The notes beneath the pieces are model-generated. The model worked only from the letters and a program-made list of their open reading frames with translations. It had not been told where the DNA came from and searched no databases. The translations under genes and the position numbers were made by a program. DNA of 64,000 nucleotides, taken from NCBI GenBank assembly GCA_038496675.1, contig CM076668.1:18987580-19051579 (forward strand). Reading direction: 5' to 3'. This document shows, one piece after another, positions 13,487-24,859 of the stretch. This stretch comes from Rachycentron canadum. Lineage: Eukaryota > Chordata > Actinopteri > Carangiformes > Rachycentridae. Numbering within the stretch: the stretch's first letter is position 1; every line of letters starts with the position of its first letter.

Positions 13487-14136
13487 GGTTTTAGGGCAGC
13501 GATGTTGCCAAAGCAGCAAAAAGCCAGATGCATTGAACAGCACCACAGATACATGGTTGGATTACATGTATATGTATTTGCAGTATGTTATTTGCGTGGT
13601 CGTGTGTCCCTCGGGTTGATATGAGTTGTGCAGCAACACACACACACACAGAGACAGACACACACAGACACCTCACCTTTCCCGCAGGTGCCTCTCTGGA
13701 TGAAAATCACCGGCGGCTGCTGCAGCTTCGTCGCCCGGTTGCTGACGCGCTTCAGCTCGCAGACGTTCCGGTACGAGACGCCGTCGCTGCCGCACACCGG
13801 CTCGGAGCTGGTGCACGCGCACACGCCGGATCTGCCCCTCCGCCTGACGGTGGAGGTCATCTCCACGCCGTCGGTCACCACGCACTCCATGCCCTCGGCG
13901 CACTCGCTGTCCCCAGCGCCGCCGCACTTCTCGCCCTCGCCGGACGCGCACACCGGGCAGCAGTCGCACCGGTCCAGCACGTCGCCGGCCAGGCAGTCCG
14001 CGGGGACCGGCGCGCACTGGGACTTGTCGCACTTCTCCGGGCAGCCGATGGCGAAGCGTTTGGCTATCCGCGCCTCGGCCACGAGACAAGAAGAGGCCAG
14101 CAGGGCCATTACGCACAGGACAGACCGGAGACGCAT
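7663..14136 (-). CDS. htra1: HTRA1 serine protease, coding exons 1-4 (3' part outside window)
   Basis: Secreted trypsin-like serine protease of the HtrA family, which cleaves extracellular matrix and growth-factor-pathway proteins. Join 13677-14136, 8439-8538, 7893-8007, 7663-7752 on the minus strand: 765 nt, 255 codons, continuous frame, all GT-AG introns. Domains in order: signal peptide (about residues 1-22), cysteine-rich IGFBP-like module (about 30-100), Kazal-like module with the SSEPVCGSDG motif (about 105-150), linker, then the start of the protease domain. The catalytic His (216, in TNAHVV) and Asp (246, in ADIALIKID) are present. Exons for the GNSGGPL serine and the PDZ domain were looked for in 1-7662 and not seen, so the gene runs off the left edge. 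Identity is very secure from the domain order and near-identity to vertebrate HTRA1. Whether it is the a or b teleost copy cannot be told. Confidence 0.96.
7893..8007 (-). CDS. htra1: htra1 coding exon 3 (catalytic histidine)
   Basis: Encodes FSKREVAVASGSGFVVSEDG followed by LIVTNAHVVANKHRVK. The histidine of TNAHVV is the first member of the catalytic triad. Acceptor CTCAG and donor GTATGT. 115 nt, which with two carried bases makes 39 codons and restores phase 0. Confidence 0.96.
8008..8438 (-). other. htra1 intron 3
   Basis: 431-bp intron between exons 3 and 2, bounded by a GTAAGA donor and a CTCAG acceptor on the minus strand. Nothing else seen. Confidence 0.8.
8439..8538 (-). CDS. htra1: htra1 coding exon 2
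   Basis: Encodes QQNPDSLRYKYNF through AVVHIELYRK, the linker and first strand of the protease domain. The acceptor CTCTCAG lies just above 8538 and the donor GTAAGA just below 8439. Length 100 nt, entering phase 1 and leaving phase 2, so the last Lys codon is completed by exon 3. Confidence 0.95.
11731..12024 (+). repeat. cluster of TG and TC microsatellites
   Basis: TG run at 11731-11780, TC run at about 11807-11838, TG run at about 11954-12012, then GA. All within htra1 intron 1. Confidence 0.9.
12690..13080 (-). repeat. SINE-like element with tRNA-like end
   Basis: On the minus strand 13071-12997 reads like a tRNA gene: an A-box-like TGGCTGAGTTATT at 13064-13052 and a B-box-like GGTTTGACTCC at 13009-12999, with an intact-looking TΨC stem-loop spacing. 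Downstream sequence includes GGCCACTAGATGCCGC, a motif common in fish repeats. It is a tRNA-derived retroposon rather than a working tRNA. Extent is approximate. Confidence 0.55.
13677..14136 (-). CDS. htra1: htra1 coding exon 1 (signal peptide, IGFBP and Kazal modules)
   Basis: Starts at the ATG of MRLRSVLCVM at 14134-14136. The open frame extends five codons further upstream but with no ATG. The donor GTGAG lies at 13676-13672, giving 460 nt and phase 1. The exon encodes the hydrophobic leader, the IGFBP-like cysteine cluster and the Kazal-like module ending FIQRGTCGKG. It is very GC-rich, which opens long meaningless frames on both strands. Confidence 0.96.
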
Positions 14137-14240
14137 GATGGGACAGTCCAAGAGTTACTCAGACAGAATCTGGGAGCTGGACTCAGACACTTTGACGGTC
14201 TCAGCAGCGGGACTGACTGATGCAGAGTGGAGCTGTCCGG

Positions 14241-14250
14241 GTTTATAAAA
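14241..14250 (-). promoter_or_regulatory. htra1: TATA box of htra1
   Basis: The minus strand reads TTTTATAAAC about 105 bp upstream of the htra1 ATG, which would place the start of transcription near 14210-14220 with a 5' UTR of about 75-85 nt. No upstream ATG lies between it and the start codon. The position and the GC-rich first exon support it; the exact start site is inferred. Confidence 0.6.
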
Positions 14251-14574
14251 GCTGCAGGATAAACACAGGAGATGATTGGTGGGCGTGTCTGACGTCTGTC
14301 AGCGGAGAGGAGGGGGTGATGGGGTGCACCAGTTAAAAGTGGTGCATGGTGGAAAGTCACTGGAGTTTCCCAGGCACTAAACCTAGATGGCTTTTTACAG
14401 GACTTACGGTCAACTTGAGTTTTTCAGGTCAAGTTGGTATCAACTAACTCAGAACATGATGGACTGAGATGAAGCTGATATGATTAAAGAGAATGAAGGA
14501 GAAGGGACATCTGTGATAATACAGATACATACTCAGGAGTCCTTTCTCCTTTTTTCCCATCACGGTATTAGCTG

Positions 14575-14820
14575 CAGGGCCACATGGTGGGGCAGTGGAT
14601 AGAAATGCTGCCCCTCAGTTCAAACCCCAGAGGCCTGGTTTTCTTTCTGTGTGAAGTTTGCGTGTTGTCCTGATGCCTGAGTGGGTTCCTCCGGGGTCTC
14701 TCTTCCTCCCACAGTCTAAAGATTGGTTGTATGAGCCTGTGATGGACTGGTGACCTGTCCAGGGTGTCAGCAGGGCTTGGCTCCAGCTCCCCTCTGACCC
14801 GTATAGATGATGGATGGATG
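14575..14820 (-). repeat. interspersed repeat, inverted relative of 3690-4010
   Basis: Contains GCAGTGGATAG, TTCAAACCCCAGAGGCC, TGTGATGGACTGGTGACCTG and TCCAGGGTGTCAG, ending in GATGGATGGATGG. These are the reverse complement of the blocks at 3690-4010. Confidence 0.65.
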
Positions 14821-17470
14821 GTATCAGTTGGTTTGCTTAATTTAAATTTACAATTACTTTTCCAACCTCTGATAAATCTTCTTACCATTGCACACGAGCC
14901 TCAGTCTGGTCCTGACGACTTGGGCTGAACCAAATTCTACTTTTAAGGCCTTAGATTTCCCCTTAAATGTTCCTAAATTGGATGGGATACAGGTTTGTAC
15001 TGATGCATCTTAATATTCCAACTAGTTTACACATTTTTAGCATCGACCTGCCACTTTTGTTCCATACTTGGAACCTGATTGAAGCAATGTGATGCTTTTC
15101 CTACAGTGATATCAATCTTTAAATCTAAAATATTATATATAAAGTCAAATATAAAAAACAAGTTGTGTTTGTTTAACTAAAGTAAGAATGAACATGAACA
15201 ACACAGTCACATGTTGGCCTCATGCTGTTTCTGGAAGTTTACCATCATACATGAGACACCTTCTGCTGTTTCCACACCTTCTACGTCCTTCAGCCTGACT
15301 ACGTTTCTTAATCACCATCATCATCGTCATCATTATCATCATCGTCATCGTCATCGTCTGCACAGCTGCTGGCTGCACGTTCCCATTAATATCCAGTCTA
15401 TCAGTGCTGGTATGCAGCAATTGATTTTTCCAGCAATAAAGATAATTCAATACAGTGACTGGAGAGTTCAGTTATTGTATATGTGTCTGTTTTGAACAGG
15501 GACCAGAGCTGCTGCAGATTTTCTATCTCAAATTTACACATTTTCCAAGAATCTCTTATTGTGTTCTTCATCTTTTCCTTGTGTGTTGAGCTCAGACTCA
15601 ATCAATTCGAACTCATTTATTATTAGTGTGTTTTTTAAGGTTTTTATTTATATTTTTAAATGTTATCTCACTGACGGGATGATGTAAAAGTTCTGTTTTG
15701 GAAACTATCAATTGTTCTGATCCCTTAACTCTCAATGGAGAGGGATCCTGTGACATCATATGATGATTATGTCATTATGACGTCCAGGGAAACACAGTCT
15801 GATGGATCCTGGGAACTCTGTCTGCCTGTGGAGGAAATGTTTCACGCATGTTTCAGTCGTTCGTAAATGTTCATTTGTCTTTTCCTGAGGTCACTGATTG
15901 GCCCAAAGCGAGAGACAGTCAGGGACCATCTGAAAAATATTGTGGTGGAACTGAATCTTACATTTGATCTTCATGAAAGCAGAAGCCTAGATGCTTCAAA
16001 GACTCTTGAAGCATCTAGGGAATCTAAGTAGGTCTCAAGTGTCTCTATTTCCTATTTGAGTTGATTTGTTTGTGTATTTGCAAATGATAAGGATAAGAAA
16101 CACTTTTAATAATTGTTGACACTCCCTCCACCCTGTGTAATAAGGTGGAGAAACCTCTGCTGTTGTTTGGATCTGACGGCTCCAGCAGCTGCAGGGGTTT
16201 TTTCAGACTTATTGATGCAGGAAGAAGCCAAGGAAACCCACCCAGAGTCTGATCCCTGAAGGGTGTGTGTTCCTGTATGTGTGTGTGTCTGTGTGAGTGA
16301 AAGTGAGGACCATCATTTATACCCTCATCTGTGATTGATTTTAGTGTTTTTAAACCAATTTCAAACAATCTAAATGTGTGTGTTCTTATTTCAACAATTA
16401 ACCAATAAAAGGGAAAAAATCTGATTTTCAATGTTACCAAATTTGCAAAACAAGTAACTTGAATAAAAACTCAGTATCAACCTTTTTAAAGTTATAAACA
16501 TTATTCGTCACTGCCACTAGATGTCACACTAACCCACACATCTCAGATCTAAACAAACGCCTCTGCGGGCGACGCCACGTAAACATGAGGCCAACAACCC
16601 AGTCACAGCAAGTAGCATCACCGCGATATGCTCCACCAGCAATGCTGACAGTTAGCAGTTAGCTGACTTTCTGTAGGCGTCACCAATGAAAACAGACATG
16701 TAACATCGAGTTACTTACACATGGAGGAAAGTCCAAGCCAAGCCAGACCAGTATTGGCTCCACAGTTGGATTGAGGACCAAATTCAGCTTGTGTGGGCCC
16801 CTTGGATCGGGTCGGTAAACACACTGATGGAAGGTAAATGGTGTGGTTTAGACGGGGCACCAGAAGTTGAGCTGGTGGTCCCCGTGTCCTGTCCACCTGT
16901 GCCCTGGTCTCATCTCTTTCTTTGACCTTTAAAGGAAAATGTGGAAATGAAAACAAAGGCAAATGTTTGACTAAAGGAAATCACAAACGTCATAATAACA
17001 TAAAATAGGCCGTGTCTGTGCTTTGTCATGCAAGTACACAAGGAGAATGTGGTTCATAATTGTAGTTCTAAGGGTCCAAATAAACAAATTACACATTTAA
17101 CACAAAACATATCACAAAAAGTCTGTAAACCAGGTCAGAAACCACCCAGGAAATCAAAGTCAATCATAAAACGTATGGAAAAAATTGCAATTGCAGTTCC
17201 TCCATCAAATATATTTGTCCATGTCCACATTAATGCAGTGATTTATACATCCATTCACAAATCCACTGAACAACAATTATTCCTCTGCCTGAGGAAAAGT
17301 AAATGTCATTCTCTACAGTACAATGAGAGAAGAGAGTTTTTTTTAGCATCTGGAACAAAAACTCAGAAGACGCCACACACTGGTCAGTCAAACACCCAGT
17401 GAAGGTTTGATGTAGGGAGCAGCCCCGGCCGTGGAGGTCACTAATGAGGCTTTTTAAACCCTGCGTCTGA

Positions 17471-17480
17471 TTTTATAAAC
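17471..17480 (+). promoter_or_regulatory. candidate TATA box
   Basis: TTTTATAAAC, 86 bp upstream of an ATG that opens a signal-peptide-like frame at 17566. Suggestive only; no transcript evidence is available. Confidence 0.3.
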
Positions 17481-17565
17481 ATCCTGTCAGATGATTTGAT
17501 GAGTCTGAACCCTCAGAGCAGTTCAGCTGCTCCTGCTGCATCTCATCAGTCTGAGGAAAGTCGTG

Positions 17566-17692
17566 ATGCAGAAGGGATTTTCATCCATCTTTCTGTCTCT
17601 TTGTTTGTGTGTATTGCTGTTGCCACCCCTCATTGCCATAGAGATGTACTCCAGAGGCTCTGAGAGAGATGATCTCAGGACTCGCAGACAGA
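17566..17692 (+). CDS. possible first coding exon of a small secreted peptide (unrecognised)
   Basis: From the ATG at 17566 the frame reads MQKG, a hydrophobic stretch FSSIFLSLCLCVLLLPPLIA, then EMYSRGSERDDLRTRRQ. This is a signal-peptide pattern followed by a polar, basic segment with an Arg-Arg pair. A donor-like A/GTAAAG occurs at 17693, phase 1. The frame otherwise stays open to 17901 through a degenerate repeat. No downstream exon could be paired with it and no family was recognised. It could be chance. Confidence 0.25.
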
Positions 17693-17719
17693 GTAAAGGA
17701 TGTGTACACTATACAGTAG

Positions 17720-18370
17720 CTCTTCAAGGTGCTCAAGATTATTTGAAAGAGGTTCCAGGGTCCGAAGAGGGGATTCAAATGGTCTCTGAAGAACGCCAGT
17801 TATCACAGAGGGAGGTAGATGTGTCTGAAGACCCTGTAGGGATCTTTGAAAGACTTCCAATAAGGCTTTACCGTGCTCCTGTGGTCTTTGAAGGGGTTTA
17901 GGGGTACCTGAAGGTCTACCAAGTTCTGATACAGAAAAGTTCTGATAGGTTTCAGGCACTCAGGACAGAGTTCTGTGTCCTCACAGGGGTCGATGCGTTT
18001 AGGGTGCTTGAAGGGATCCATTGGACCTTGAAGGGGTCTAAGGGGTCCTGGGGGAGTGGATGGATCCTTCAGGGTGGTCTTTTAGTGGTGGTGGTGCTTG
18101 AATAATCTCTGGGGTCTTCAAATGGGTTTCAGTAACACCTGAAAGGGTTCACCAGTCTTTGAAAAGGGCTTCTAGGTCACTGAGGCCAAAGAGGTGTATG
18201 TATTAATGTATGTTAATGAATGTGCCCAAAGGTTTTTGAAAGAGTTCTAGAGGTCCTTGAAAATGTTCTACTGGCCCTTGAAGAGCTTCGACTACCTTTT
18301 GGCTCAATTCAAGGGACCTTGAAGGAGTTCTGTGGATCCCTGAAAGAGTTTCTTTGGCCCTTGAACAACA
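17720..18370 (+). repeat. degenerate CTTGAAGGGGTC-type tandem repeat
   Basis: Variants of CTTGAAGGGGTCY and CTTTGAAAGAGTTCTAGAGG recur about every 25-35 bases over 650 bp. Much diverged; the period is irregular. Confidence 0.55.
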
Positions 18371-20779
18371 TTTCTAACGACATAAGGAACAATTTAACAG
18401 CCTTGCCAAGAGTGTATGTGGTCTAATGTTTTTGAAACACAATTTAACTCTGTTATATAATAATCAATGCACTTGGGGAATAATGTGATCTTTTCATCAC
18501 ACGCTGACTGTTGGAGGTTTAATTTCCTGTGACATTAATTTCCTGTTCCACTCATTTTAATTAAATTACGTGAATTTCTGAACAATAAAGCACTCTGCAT
18601 TTTGTAATCACTTTGTATTAAGGACCTACAGGGAAGTGAGTAATATAATAAAACCAACAGTGACTTTTTAACTAGTTTGCCAGGTCTCCATGGTATTATC
18701 CTGAGTTATATAAGCATATTTATGATCTTTATTGTTGTTATATGTATTTCACATGTCACAGCCAAAAGAGATTCTCTCACACTGTGTATATTTTAATGTC
18801 ATCTACTAAGATGCCTTAGATCTGCAGTGATGTTTGTAAAAGCAGAGTTTTTCTTGACCTTGAAAACAGTAGTTGAAAATCAAATCTATCCATTTCACAC
18901 TTGTCCTGGATCTTATGCCACTTGGAGGTAGAGCCATTGTCAGGGATTAGTGGATGTCTCCTCGACTATACTGGCTTAAAATTTCAGATTGAAAGTTCCT
19001 TCTTGTCAGTGGACTCATGGCTTTAAAATGTATATTGTGAGTCACGCACGTGAAATGACTCAGAATTAATTGTAAACAGATACAACACTAACAAAAAGCT
19101 GTGGTCCTTGTGGATACGTCCTCTGTCTGCCGCTCCCCGGCCCCAGCGTCAGTCGGACAGCTCATCGTTCCTGTTGATGATGTGAAGACCACTGGAGGAC
19201 ATTCAAACACTCGGCTCTGCTTTTCTGGGAAACCCAAAGAGAGAGTGAGAGAGAGAGTGTGTGTGTGAAACATCAATCTAATTCCACTCAGGTTGAGTCA
19301 GTCAGCAATAATGTTTTGATTTATGCATGTGCGTGTCTGAGTTGGAAGGAGAAAGCGTGAAAAAGACAAAAGACAAAAGTTTGAGTTGGCCTATGTTAAT
19401 GTGCAGCTGTTGGACCTGTACAGAGAGGGCTTGTGTATATGTCTGAGTGTGTTTGTATATGTGTGTTTGTGTCTTAGATGACTCAGGCCTCCTCCCATCG
19501 ATCTGTCAGAGCCGATCTGCAACATTTAGTTTCCCTGCTGCATCATATTTGTGGTTTTAGATGTTGGCTGCAAGTGAGTGATCACAAAAACTGATGCTGA
19601 TTTTGGTGAAAATCAAGACAAACAATGACAAATCTTACATTTCCAGATACAACAGTCAAATGGGGACAAATCTACAACCAGTAACAGATCAGATAAAGAA
19701 CCAGAGATGACTCTTCCTCCTGTTAACCTCTTGTTCTGGACTCATGTTGGCTCTGTTCTTGTCCAGTTGGTGCCATGGGTCTGAGAGGGTTCAGGTCTGT
19801 GTGGGACTAACTTTTCAACATGTCTGGGAAATGTCTGCTGAGGTGCAGCTTCATCAATCATTGTTCATGACCTGGGGTTAATATCTTTTATTAAACTCAT
19901 GCCGTTGCGCTTAAAAGCAAATAAAGCAGCTTTTAGTTTGATGTAGAGGCTATTTGACTGAATTTACTGCAGCGACTTCTTATTTTGCTCTTATGTTCTT
20001 ACTGGCAGCGTCAGAGCTCGTCCTTAAATCCTCAACTGGTAGCACTGGTTGGTGTTTGTCTCTCTTCGCTCAGGAACACATAGTCTTTTCCTCTGAAGTC
20101 TATTAACAGGGGCCCATTTAAAATGTGAACTCAGAGCCAGAGCCTCATTCACTCCCATTTGTCATGTTAGGTCCTGAGCAGCAGTGGCTTCATTAGACGG
20201 ACGAGAGTCCAGTGCTGTCGATGCTTCATTCTACTGCTGAACCTAAATCATAGGGTACAGATGGGAGGTTGTGAAACGGGAGGGAAAAGCTGCTTCCTTG
20301 TGTTTCAGCTGGAATGTTTTGGATCATAACTTATCTTTCTGAGAAACCGTACATCACAACTCAGGGCCTGCGTCCTTCCAGGCTGATACTGACTGAGAGG
20401 AGGAGGAATCAACAAAGATCGTAGTCCCAGGAACCAAGGAACTAAAATACTAATTAAATGCACCTGGCCAAGAAATGTTAAGGCAGTCTGACCCCAAAGC
20501 CAGAAGAACCCAGGAACCCTGGAAAACCCTGGAGCCTTTTGGGATAACTTAGGAGCTATGTCATTCTTTTGGTTAAACCAACAAGACGTAGCCTGTTAAT
20601 TAGTGGCTTTTGAGGTGCTGGTAGATAATTTTCCTAACCTTTAGCTAATACCAGGGTAGCTGTTTCCCCATTTGCAGTATTTATGCCAAGCTCAGCGAAC
20701 TCACTGCCGGGGCTCAGAACGGGATCCGTACTTAAATCACACCCATGGTTCCTTTAACTAAACTCAGAAACTCACTAAC

Positions 20780-21290
20780 TCAGAACAGTCAGGTCTGACC
20801 TGACTCAGTCCTCCACCAGCTCCTGGTCCAGGTCTTGGTCCTCTCCTTCCTTTGTGCTCAGATGGTCCAGGATGCAGCAGGAGTCTGGTCTTCAATCAGC
20901 CCAAAAGCCTAAATGTCCCTCCGCTGCTCATTGGCCCTGAGTCAAACTCGGTCTCTGATGCTCCTTCAGGGACTCTGGGTCTGAACCAGCTCCTGGACCT
21001 CAGTCATTCAGCTCTATGCTTCTTCTCAGCCTCTGTGTTCCTCCATGACTGTGGTCTGTCATCATCATCCCTGAAACCAGACCATCTGAGTCCAGACTGT
21101 TCTGGTCTGTGTTCCCTGAGGATGAACCAGCTCCTGGAGTCTCTCAGAGCAGGGACGTCCCTGCTCATCTCATCAGAGAAACCTGCTCTGCTGGGCTGAA
21201 GCTGGACTGATGTCCCTCGTTGTGAAGTCACTTTGGACAAACGCATCTGTCAGATGAGTAAATGTAAATGTAATTTATTATCACTTGCTT
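20780..21290 (+). repeat. retroelement 3' end (LINE/SINE tail)
   Basis: Ends AAGTCACTTTGGACAAACGC ATCTGTCAGATGAG then TAAATGTAAATGTAA. This is a diverged form of the TTTGGATAAAAGCGTCTGCT ... AAATGTAAATG tail of L2-type LINEs and the SINEs that use them. It explains the 115-codon open frame at 20852-21199. Confidence 0.6.
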
Positions 21291-22199
21291 ACTTGATGAT
21301 GATGTGATGACAATAAAAGAAAAGTCCTAGAGTTTATGAAGTGGACATGATCAGGTCTACAGTAGCTTTCAGAGCTTGTTTATAAGGTAAAAACCAGTCA
21401 ATCCTCATGAGCAGACCCAGGGCTGGTTGCTCCGTTGAAGATGCTGCTCTGTGGTTTTGGATCGCGGCGTCTTTGGCTGAGCCCAGGAGCCCACCTGAAG
21501 TGATTCTCAGTCACGTTAACCTTTGAATACATTCAGTCTTAAACCAATCCATGTGTCATTTGAGAAACTGACTCCGACTCCTACAAAACAGCATGGACCG
21601 TCAGTTTTAGAGCTCGTGTCAGGAGTCATTGGCTCCTTAAATAGGAAATGAAAGTAGTAACTGGTGGTTTCATAGTGGAAGTCAGTCTGATGATGTGAGG
21701 TCATTGTTCCAAAATAAATGGTCACAATCCTGTTGACTTTACATACACATGTGGAGATTACAAAACAAACATGCAGATTTCATGTTCTGACAGAAGATAT
21801 GAGCCGCATGCTCCAGGAGCATCAGGACCAGGATTTGTTTCTGCGACACTGACACAACACATCGGCTTTACCTCTGACCGACGTTTGCTCTGACGTTCTC
21901 TGTCATTTGAACATTTTTCTGATATCAGACTCTGCTGTATCTGCTGGAAACATCTGGACGTCTTTGTCTTTAAGTTTGGCCTGTTGCTCTCAGAGTCATT
22001 GCGGGGAGTTTCTCTCTCCGAGGTCTCAGACGTCCACACGAGCTGATCCAGATTTGGAAATGTTCTGAGGAGGTGACTGTAACAGCTGGAGAGGAACAGA
22101 TGTTACATAATGAAGTGAAGGTGGTGTAATCAGCCTTGGTACCTGTCCATAAACAACTCCCATATTCGTCACACTTACACATATGTGCAGAGATAAATA

Positions 22200-22830
22200 A
22201 CATTTATATCACCTGTTTATTTAAAAAAAGGCTCAAATACCAGTTCAGCTATTTTTTATAGCACTTTTCAAAACACAGTTACAAAAGGCTTTAAAGGGCA
22301 AGATAAAATTGCAGGAAGTTAAAAACAGTTTTGAAACAGATTTCAAAACAGTTTAAAAGGTCTATGACAATAATGAGGAGAAAAAAAGTAATGATAAAAT
22401 AATAAAAGTAATAATGTAAAATGGAGGGTGTAATAATAAACAATAGATTTAAACTATTAAGAGCAGATTTAGACCCCAAACTCTGAGAAGGAACGCCTGT
22501 AAAAATGTCTTTAAAAGAGGATAAAGTGCTCGACAGTCTATCCTCCAGAGAGAAGGCCCGGCCGTGAAGTGCTCAGTGTTTGTGTCCAGCACAGACTGAG
22601 GACCCCGCATCAACAGCTCAATCACATTCTGCCTCAGTGATGCAGCCGCCATCTACACATCATGAGCTCAGGGCCAAGAGCCGCCTCAGAAGAGTTCATC
22701 TGGAGAACCTCCACCCGATGAGGCAACAGCACCAAGAGTGGAGGCTCCCTCCAACTGGAAGTCAGGACACAGAGGGAAATATGTGAGGACACAGTGACAC
22801 CTAGTGGACGTAAACTCACAATGACCACTT
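22200..22830 (-). repeat. probable retroelement fragment
   Basis: On the minus strand, near 22296-22250, GGCAAGATAA-side sequence ends in GTTTTGAAAAGTGCTATAAA, a LINE-type 3' tail. The sequence above it has short open frames on the minus strand. Boundaries are uncertain. Confidence 0.4.
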
Positions 22831-24609
22831 TTATTCATGAGAATTTTGACCTTTACTACAAAATTACTATTTATTAATTATATGTACTTTTATTTAATGG
22901 ATCTCTTCACTCCTGAACTTGCAGTTTTTTCATTTTACAGCACTGGTACTTTTACTGAAAGGATCTGAACACCTGCCCCTTCAGTAAAGTACCAAATGTG
23001 TATTAATCCACTGCTAAAAATAGTCCCCAACTAATTCCCATTTTTCCTTTGTTTGAGATGAAAACTGCAGTGTCTGGATATTTTAGGAAATGACTGTTTT
23101 CCCTTCATGAAACTGGCTTCTGACATAATCTGGAAAACCCTCCACTTATTATTTGAGGACACACGACCTGGAAGGTTGAACTACTGATGAAACGAGGAAC
23201 CAGGATCTTATAATCATAATTTAAAAAACCTATAGGTCGATAGTTGCTCATCGTGACAGGATTTTTACATGGTTTTCAGCACCAGTGAGATAATGGCCCT
23301 GCAAATAAGAGGGGGGGTAGATTCAGATTCCAACATTTCATGAACTGTAAATATGGAAAAAGTTGCTCTTCAAAACACTTAAAGAATTCAATTCCCAGGT
23401 CGTCGTCCCATGGAGTTTTTCCAGATGAGCATTTTCATGACTGTAGTTTAAATCTCAGTCTGTTACATCAAGTCCGTCCCATCAACCGAACCAGGAACGA
23501 CTTTTCCTTTTCTACCGCAGCCTGTAACGCTCCTTCAATCCACCTGTTGGCAAAGACGACACCTGAATCCAGTTCAAATGACTTTTAAATTTCTTTTAAT
23601 AAATAGAGCACATGGTCTTAGAATCGAGAACACTACAAAGGGTCAAAACAGCTCATCATTTGTTTTCTTATCAACTCTTTAGAAAGAACAATGCAGGCAC
23701 TTTACCCAGCTTATGGTTAACGGGGAACAGCACGGGCGTGGGGGGATGGGGGTGGGGGTTGTGTGCATGCAAACATGCACACGTGTGTATAAAAGTCAGT
23801 AAACAACATATATATGTATTTATATATATGTGTAGATTTTTTTCCTCCTCAAAACCATTTCCTCTCTGTGAATAATAAAAACTAAAAGCATCAGAACAGA
23901 CAAAAATACCCACAACCGGTCTCCAGCTCTGAGAGTGCAGCGTTCGCAGCCTGGAACATGGCTCAAGTCCCAAAAACAACATTTACAGATCAACAGAGTT
24001 CATTTTCATGTCTCCCCACATCTTTAAACTAAACACATTCAAACAAATACATCAACATCAGATGAAGATTTAAAAAAAAAAAGACATGAACCCACAGCGC
24101 AGGAGTCGAGGTGAGTAAAGCTGGTGAGCAGAGAGAAAACCAGCTCAACTCTTTAATTCCTCTCTACGTCCAGATTCTCTGGAGGTTGACAGGACAGTCG
24201 TTTAAAAAAGGTGTTATTTTTCTGTAACTTGTACTTTGTAAATAGACATTTTCCACAACATGCTCCAGTTTACTGCTGGAGATATTCTGAATGGAAGAGT
24301 TGCTGTTCAGCTACCAGCAGCTTTTCAGTCCTGATGTAAGAACCAAGAATCCTTTAACTATAAAAAGTATCTGTAATCCAGCCTCCCACTCACATACTCC
24401 CTGTAATACAGCATTATAATTATAATAATAAACAAGGCTTCAGTCTAGAAGTATTTGCTGATAAAGGGACGCTGGCTTTATTTGCATGATGCTGCTGTTG
24501 GGTGAAAATCTCCGATTAATATGTTTTATCTTTAACAAGCTCTTTGTCCCTGGACTGACCAGAAAGTGACAAAGTAAAGTCATCCTCATATTCTAGGACA
24601 TGAGGCCTC

Positions 24610-24690
24610 AGCGAAGCATCGTTGGGTCTGTAAATAACATCATAAACAGAAGGTCTAGACCTGCTCTATTTGGAAAGTGCCTTGAGAACT
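24610..24690 (+). repeat. 3'-tail-like repeat fragment
   Basis: GCATCGTTGGGTCTGTAAAT followed by GGAAAGTGCCTTGAGA, a diverged form of the common fish TCGTTGGGTTTTTC ... AAGCGCCTTGAGGCG tail. Confidence 0.5.
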
Positions 24691-24859
24691 TTGACTAGTT
24701 AGTAACATACCGGTGCCCAGCAGCCAAAACAATTAGCCAAACTAGCCGGATTGCTGCCAGTAAGATAACTACCAGTTAGCGAACTAGCCAACACCATCAT
24801 GTTGTTCTACCCACTGTTGTTTGTGGATCAGGGGCACAGAGAGTCCATCCGTCCATTGA

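Larger units (their letters stand above)
8539..13676 (-). other. htra1 intron 1
   Basis: About 5.1 kb. It holds TG tracts at 11731-11780 and 11954-12012, TC tracts at 11807-11838 and 13453-13483, a CA tract at 13322-13342, purine-rich sequence at about 11150-11640, and a SINE-like repeat with a tRNA-like end at about 12690-13080. No exon-like frame with splice sites was found. Confidence 0.75.
14251..23589. other. spacer between htra1 promoter and plekha1 3' end
   Basis: No recognised gene. Contents include repeats at 14575-14820, 20780-21290 and 22200-22830, a short perfect hairpin at 15986-16019, a trinucleotide CAT/CGT run at about 15310-15358, a TATA-preceded secreted-peptide-like frame at 17471-17692, and a degenerate CTTGAAGGGGTC-type repeat at 17720-18370. 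No ARMS2-like frame was recognised in this position, as expected outside primates. Confidence 0.6.

Noticed and set aside
13585..14248. Two plus-strand frames of more than 200 codons opposite htra1 exon 1
   Set aside because: They are antisense to a confidently identified exon whose high GC removes stop codons; no family resemblance and arginine/alanine-rich content.
20852..21199. Plus-strand frame of 115 codons
   Set aside because: Ends in a LINE/SINE-type 3' tail and is Ser/Leu-rich; best explained by a retroelement fragment.
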